Assembly: GCA_947441615.1 (NCBI GenBank)
Contig: CANEUH010000009.1
Coordinates: 53,087-117,086, forward strand
Length of the DNA stretch: 64,000 bases
Direction of reading: 5' to 3'
Source: Bacteriovoracaceae bacterium
Lineage (GTDB): Bacteria; Bdellovibrionota; Bacteriovoracia; Bacteriovoracales; Bacteriovoracaceae
In this document: positions 61,435 through 64,000 of the stretch, in pieces
How positions within the stretch are numbered: position 1 is the first letter of the stretch
Layout: every line of letters starts with the position of its first letter
Translations under genes and position numbers: made by a program
The notes under the pieces: generated by a model
Told to the model about the DNA's origin: nothing
The model's database searches: none
What the model saw: only the letters and a program-made list of their open reading frames with translations

Positions 61435-62142
61435 TTATGGTCTTACCATCACGTAGAGGTATTTTTCCTTAAAATCAGCATTACCTGAGGCGTAAAGAAT
61501 CCTCATGGTTGAATCAGTATAAACCTCAATCAGGGTACCACCACCAAAAAATAATCTTACGATGAATGTTGGAACAATGGTTACTTGATTTGGAAGAGTT
61601 CCATTCTCTGCTTCGTTAACATAGTCATAGATCGGGCGGTCAAGAGGTCTTTTACTCATCCCCGGAAACTTTCTAAATTTAACATTTAACCCATTGGAGT
61701 TTGTTTCGCTTAGTCTGTACTGTCCTTTTAAATAATTAATTCTTTCTTTTTTTCGATCCCCGTTTTTGTAACTTGGAGAAACATTGTAATAAAATCCATC
61801 AGCATCTATAACTTGGTAAATTTCATTGACCCCAATTGTTGGATCAACACCTCGGTTATCATTTCTATATTCATATGGTCCCCATACTTGCTTCCAGACC
61901 CCATAAAGAAGGGGTAGCCGATCTTTCACAGATGGTTGAGGACTGAGTTCAAGCATTTTCTTAACAATTGGCTCAAGCTCATTTTGAATTTTAAAGTCTG
62001 GGTCACCAAGACCAGTATATTTCGACGCCCTAAGAACTAATTCGGTCTTAAGCTCCTCAAGATTCATGAGATTCAATTCTTTAGCTGAACAAACAGAAGT
62101 GAAAATTGAGAGAAGAACGAAAAGGATAATGGTTAGTTTCAT
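61435..62142 (-). CDS. Secreted protein of unknown function
   Basis: 235 residues with signal peptide MKLTIILFVLLSIFTSVCSAK. The mature protein resembles lipocalin-type or fibrillin-like small barrels in layout (LYGVWKQVWGPYEYRNDNRG, IYQVIDADGFYYNVS, then TLIEVYTDSTMRILYASG), an impression only. Positioned three bases before the pirin start, so the two are likely co-transcribed and may act together in the periplasm. No named domain. Confidence 0.72.
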   Translation of the reverse strand: MKLTIILFVLLSIFTSVCSAKELNLMNLEELKTELVLRASKYTGLGDPDFKIQNELEPIVKKMLELSPQPSVKDRLPLLYGVWKQVWGPYEYRNDNRGVDPTIGVNEIYQVIDADGFYYNVSPSYKNGDRKKERINYLKGQYRLSETNSNGLNVKFRKFPGMSKRPLDRPIYDYVNEAENGTLPNQVTIVPTFIVRLFFGGGTLIEVYTDSTMRILYASGNADFKEKYLYVMVRP

Positions 62143-62519
62143 TAGGTGATTCCTTGTTAGCGAGAAAGTACCTAATTTTAGCTTCCATCGCTATAGAAAT
62201 TACCTAGACAGAAAAAGAGGAGATGCAATCCTGTAAGGTACTAATTTTACATCAAAAAAACACCTTCCAGTAAATAGAGAAAATGAATGCCGGTGAAAAA
62301 GCATCAAATGATATCAGCTCAAAAAGAACAGACGACACCTTTATTATTGGCCCACAATTCTCGCTTTATTAGTGATCGCTATATTTTTGAACCTAGGCTT
62401 AATAATGGCAACTTCCTCTAAAATCCACAAACACCTCATTGTCCTATTATCTCTGCCCTTCTCTTAACGAAATCTCATATATTGCTCGTCTTTTTGAGAA
62501 GTCACTTCAATAAAGATAT
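62143..62519. other. Region without a convincing gene
   Basis: A GCGAGAAAGTACC/GGTACT partial match near 62160 and 62240 and small open frames exist. One frame around 62330-62466 encodes a hydrophobic segment (WPTILALLVIAIFLNLGLIM) with no start codon in good context, so it may be a remnant of a small membrane protein. Two other frames are also open here; none is convincing. Confidence 0.3.
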
Positions 62520-62798
62520 CTACAAACGGTTTCCACTTAGATTTACCATAATTCCTATTCTTTTGTTGATGCTGGTTATGTTGGGAATCTCTACCATTCC
62601 ATACAGTATTTTTTTATCGTCTAAATGAGAGAGGGGGATTGAATTTTTTGGGGCCTTCAGGCTACTCACTTCACTCATGCATTTTTGGTATGATGGTTTT
62701 ATTTGGTCAGTGAGAAGAAGGGATGTTATAAATGATGCAATTAAATAAATACTAAAAATAAAATGAAACGAATAATCGCTCAGAACAATTTTTTTCAT
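62520..62798 (-). CDS. Possible small membrane protein
   Basis: 92 residues from ATG at 62798. One strong helix ([19 protein letters not shown], about 9-27), then a polar tail with one Cys. No family recognised and a weak ribosome-binding site. Its 5' end overlaps the 5' end of the CRY-type gene by 36 bases, head to head, which is unusual for two real genes; one of the two starts is probably wrong. Confidence 0.35.
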   Translation of the reverse strand: MKKIVLSDYSFHFIFSIYLIASFITSLLLTDQIKPSYQKCMSEVSSLKAPKNSIPLSHLDDKKILYGMVEIPNITSINKRIGIMVNLSGNRL

Positions 62799-63788
62799 CT
62801 GACTCAATTTGATTTAAATCAAACCGAAGTCCTTTTTGCTCCCAAATACAATTCCATTCATCAAAAAGATTTTTTTGTAAGACGTTTTAATGCGCTCTCT
62901 AAAATTGCTCCCCATTTAAAATGGGTTGAATCAATTGATGAAAATGATTTTGATATCGCTCTGGCATGGGATGCGATTGATGAGAAAAAGACTTTGGGTA
63001 AGAAACTAAATCCTATTCAAAATCGACTTTTCTCTAGTCTTCCCTTTAAACTTCCAGAGAGCTTTACTCCTTTTCGGCAACTCGCAGAAACACAACTTCC
63101 CTCTTTATTTCATCCCGCGACTCCTCCTTGGGACGAAGAGATAAAAAAGGAACTCCATTATTATTTTGTAGAAAAAAAGCTTCCTCTCACTTATCTAGAA
63201 ACAAGAAACGAAATGCTAGGGAGAGATGGCTCGACCAAGTTTTCCTCCTTTCTTAGCACTGGTTTTCTGGATGTGAGGTATCTTTATAACGAAGTGAGAC
63301 AATTTGAATCCATTCATGGGACAACGAAATCAAGTGGCTGGATTATTTTTGAACTCTTGTGGAGAGAATTTTTCTACTGGCACTATCAAGAAAATTCCCG
63401 TTCCTATTTTTCCCGCTTTGGACTTAAATCCCTGGACTTCTCTCAGGTAACTCAATATTCCCTAAGTGAACTAAACAAAATGAAAGCTGATCCATTTTTT
63501 CATGCCGGCTTAAATGAATTAATTGCGACGGGTTATCTCTCAAATCGCGCACGTCAGATTTTCGCCTCCATCTGGATCAATGACCTCGAACTAGATTGGC
63601 GCTCAGGAGCGAAACTTTTTGAGGAACATCTTATTGATTATGATGTCTACTCCAACTACGGAAATTGGATGTATCTCGCTGGTGTTGGTGTGGACCCAAG
63701 AGGAAAGCGCTATTTTAATGTTAAAAAGCAACTTGAACTTTATGACCCAAAGGGAGAGTATTTAAAGACTTGGGGAATACTCTCTTAA
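62763..63788 (+). CDS. CRY-DASH/photolyase-type FAD-binding protein, short N-terminus
   Basis: 341 residues. The second half matches cryptochrome-DASH: GSTKFSSFLSTGFLDVRYLYNEV, ELLWREFFYWHYQ, LNELIATGYLSNRARQIFASIW, LDWRSGAKLFEEHLIDYDV, SNYGNWMYLAGVGVDPR and KRYFNVKKQ, with YDPKGEYLKTWG at the end. The N-terminal 110 residues are much shorter than the normal Rossmann photolyase domain, which lacks its usual WFRNDLR start; only KLPESFTPFRQLAE recalls the linker. The KTGYP-type motif before LNELIATG is missing. It may be a repurposed flavoprotein, a partial gene or a divergent form. No ribosome-binding site before the ATG. Confidence 0.8.
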   Translation: MKRIIAQNNFFHLTQFDLNQTEVLFAPKYNSIHQKDFFVRRFNALSKIAPHLKWVESIDENDFDIALAWDAIDEKKTLGKKLNPIQNRLFSSLPFKLPESFTPFRQLAETQLPSLFHPATPPWDEEIKKELHYYFVEKKLPLTYLETRNEMLGRDGSTKFSSFLSTGFLDVRYLYNEVRQFESIHGTTKSSGWIIFELLWREFFYWHYQENSRSYFSRFGLKSLDFSQVTQYSLSELNKMKADPFFHAGLNELIATGYLSNRARQIFASIWINDLELDWRSGAKLFEEHLIDYDVYSNYGNWMYLAGVGVDPRGKRYFNVKKQLELYDPKGEYLKTWGILS

Positions 63789-63804
63789 AAGAATAGGACA
63801 CAAC

Positions 63805-63870
63805 ATGACTTCTAAATTAAATCCAAAACTCGATCTCATTTTAGAGAGAGTTGGAATCTCTAACAAATAA
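63805..63870 (+). pseudogene. Remnant resembling an SRPBCC/AHSA1 gene start
   Basis: 21 codons, MTSKLNPKLDLILERVGISN plus Lys, before TAA. NPKLDLxLERV is the typical opening of SRPBCC (activator of Hsp90-like) proteins, but the frame stops after that and later codons give no continuing homology. Probably a decayed gene 5' end. Confidence 0.4.
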
Positions 63871-64000
63871 GTTGAATCTAAGCCCTTAAAATCCAATAAA
63901 TGACCGCTCCCTTGGTACATCTCGAAGATGTCCAAGCTAGACTAAATGTATGCGAATACTAATTTAGAATGTCCCGACGCGGGCGCTATAGGAGCGGCTA

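Noticed and set aside
63946..64000. Open frame running off the window end (starts MYANTNLECPDAG)
   Set aside because: Too short to judge, no ribosome-binding site and a sudden change to GC-rich sequence at the edge.
1..64000. CRISPR arrays, tRNA/rRNA genes, insertion sequences, prophage genes
   Set aside because: I looked in the larger gaps and saw no regular spaced repeats, cloverleaf, transposase or integrase motifs.

Overview
The window reads as chromosomal DNA of a Gram-negative, AT-rich bacterium. LolDE/MacAB-type transport genes, many signal-peptide proteins, several outer-membrane beta-barrels and a lipocalin all point to a double membrane. Two small SWIB-domain proteins (one with a histone-H1-like Lys/Ala tail), a CRY-DASH-like photoreceptor, tldD/tldE, pntAB and an abundance of secreted proteins of no known family fit the Bdellovibrionota, probably Bacteriovoracales. 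That assignment is inference from gene content. I saw no tRNA, rRNA, CRISPR array, integrase or insertion sequence.

Layout. 1-2.1 kb: 3' part of ftsH (cut by the window edge) plus a cytosolic DsbA-like protein. 2.1-5.6 kb: tldE-tldD and an unknown gene, minus strand. 5.6-9.4 kb: an unusual set of two ClpB-D2-like AAA+ ATPases (one membrane-anchored and without the usual pore loop) around a membrane-anchored beta-helix protein, facing a small membrane protein. 9.5-14.4 kb: two SWIB genes with strong terminators, glutaminase, serA with a coupled zinc-finger gene, a secreted protein and a 59-residue membrane protein. 14.5-16.2 kb: MipA/OmpV barrel, DUF2905, DUF2267. 16.3-27.6 kb: a membrane and stress region (MgtC/DUF4010 protein, ABC exporter operon, decayed ArsR regulator, rhodanese, YeiH-like transporter, P-type cation ATPase, universal stress protein, cardiolipin synthase, peroxiredoxin) followed by an ABC1-family kinase.

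29-40 kb: secreted and envelope proteins, a 5'-nucleotidase, an SDR enzyme whose 3' end overlaps an antisense phosphoribosyltransferase, a YiiX-like papain-fold enzyme, an isoprenylcysteine-methyltransferase-like protein and an orphan ParB-domain protein. 40.8-43.7 kb: pntA-pntB. 44-46.4 kb: FKBP isomerase, a frameshifted outer-membrane protein, lipocalin and a short fatty-acid-hydroxylase relative. 46.6-51.4 kb: RNA and cold-adaptation block: RRM protein (preceded by inverted repeats), UPF0178 protein, two DEAD-box helicases with a 74-residue protein between them, RbgA/YlqF-type GTPase, VF530 protein. 51.4-64 kb: cupin-like protein, Sel1-repeat protein, outer-membrane proteins, a protein ending in a T9SS-sorting-like domain next to an esterase-like protein, PEGA-domain barrel, pirin, secreted unknowns and a CRY-DASH-like gene lacking a normal N-terminal domain, then a decayed SRPBCC-like start.

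The best candidate for an undescribed system is the AAA+/beta-helix operon at 6.26-9.36 kb. Other notable points are the SWIB/H1 chimera pair, the split outer-membrane gene at 44.3-45.3 kb, the decayed regulator ahead of the sulfur genes, and the YPNP-type C-terminal domain at 56.4-56.7 kb. Many starts were moved downstream from the longest open frame because a clear Shine-Dalgarno sequence lies before an internal ATG; this is stated per entry.
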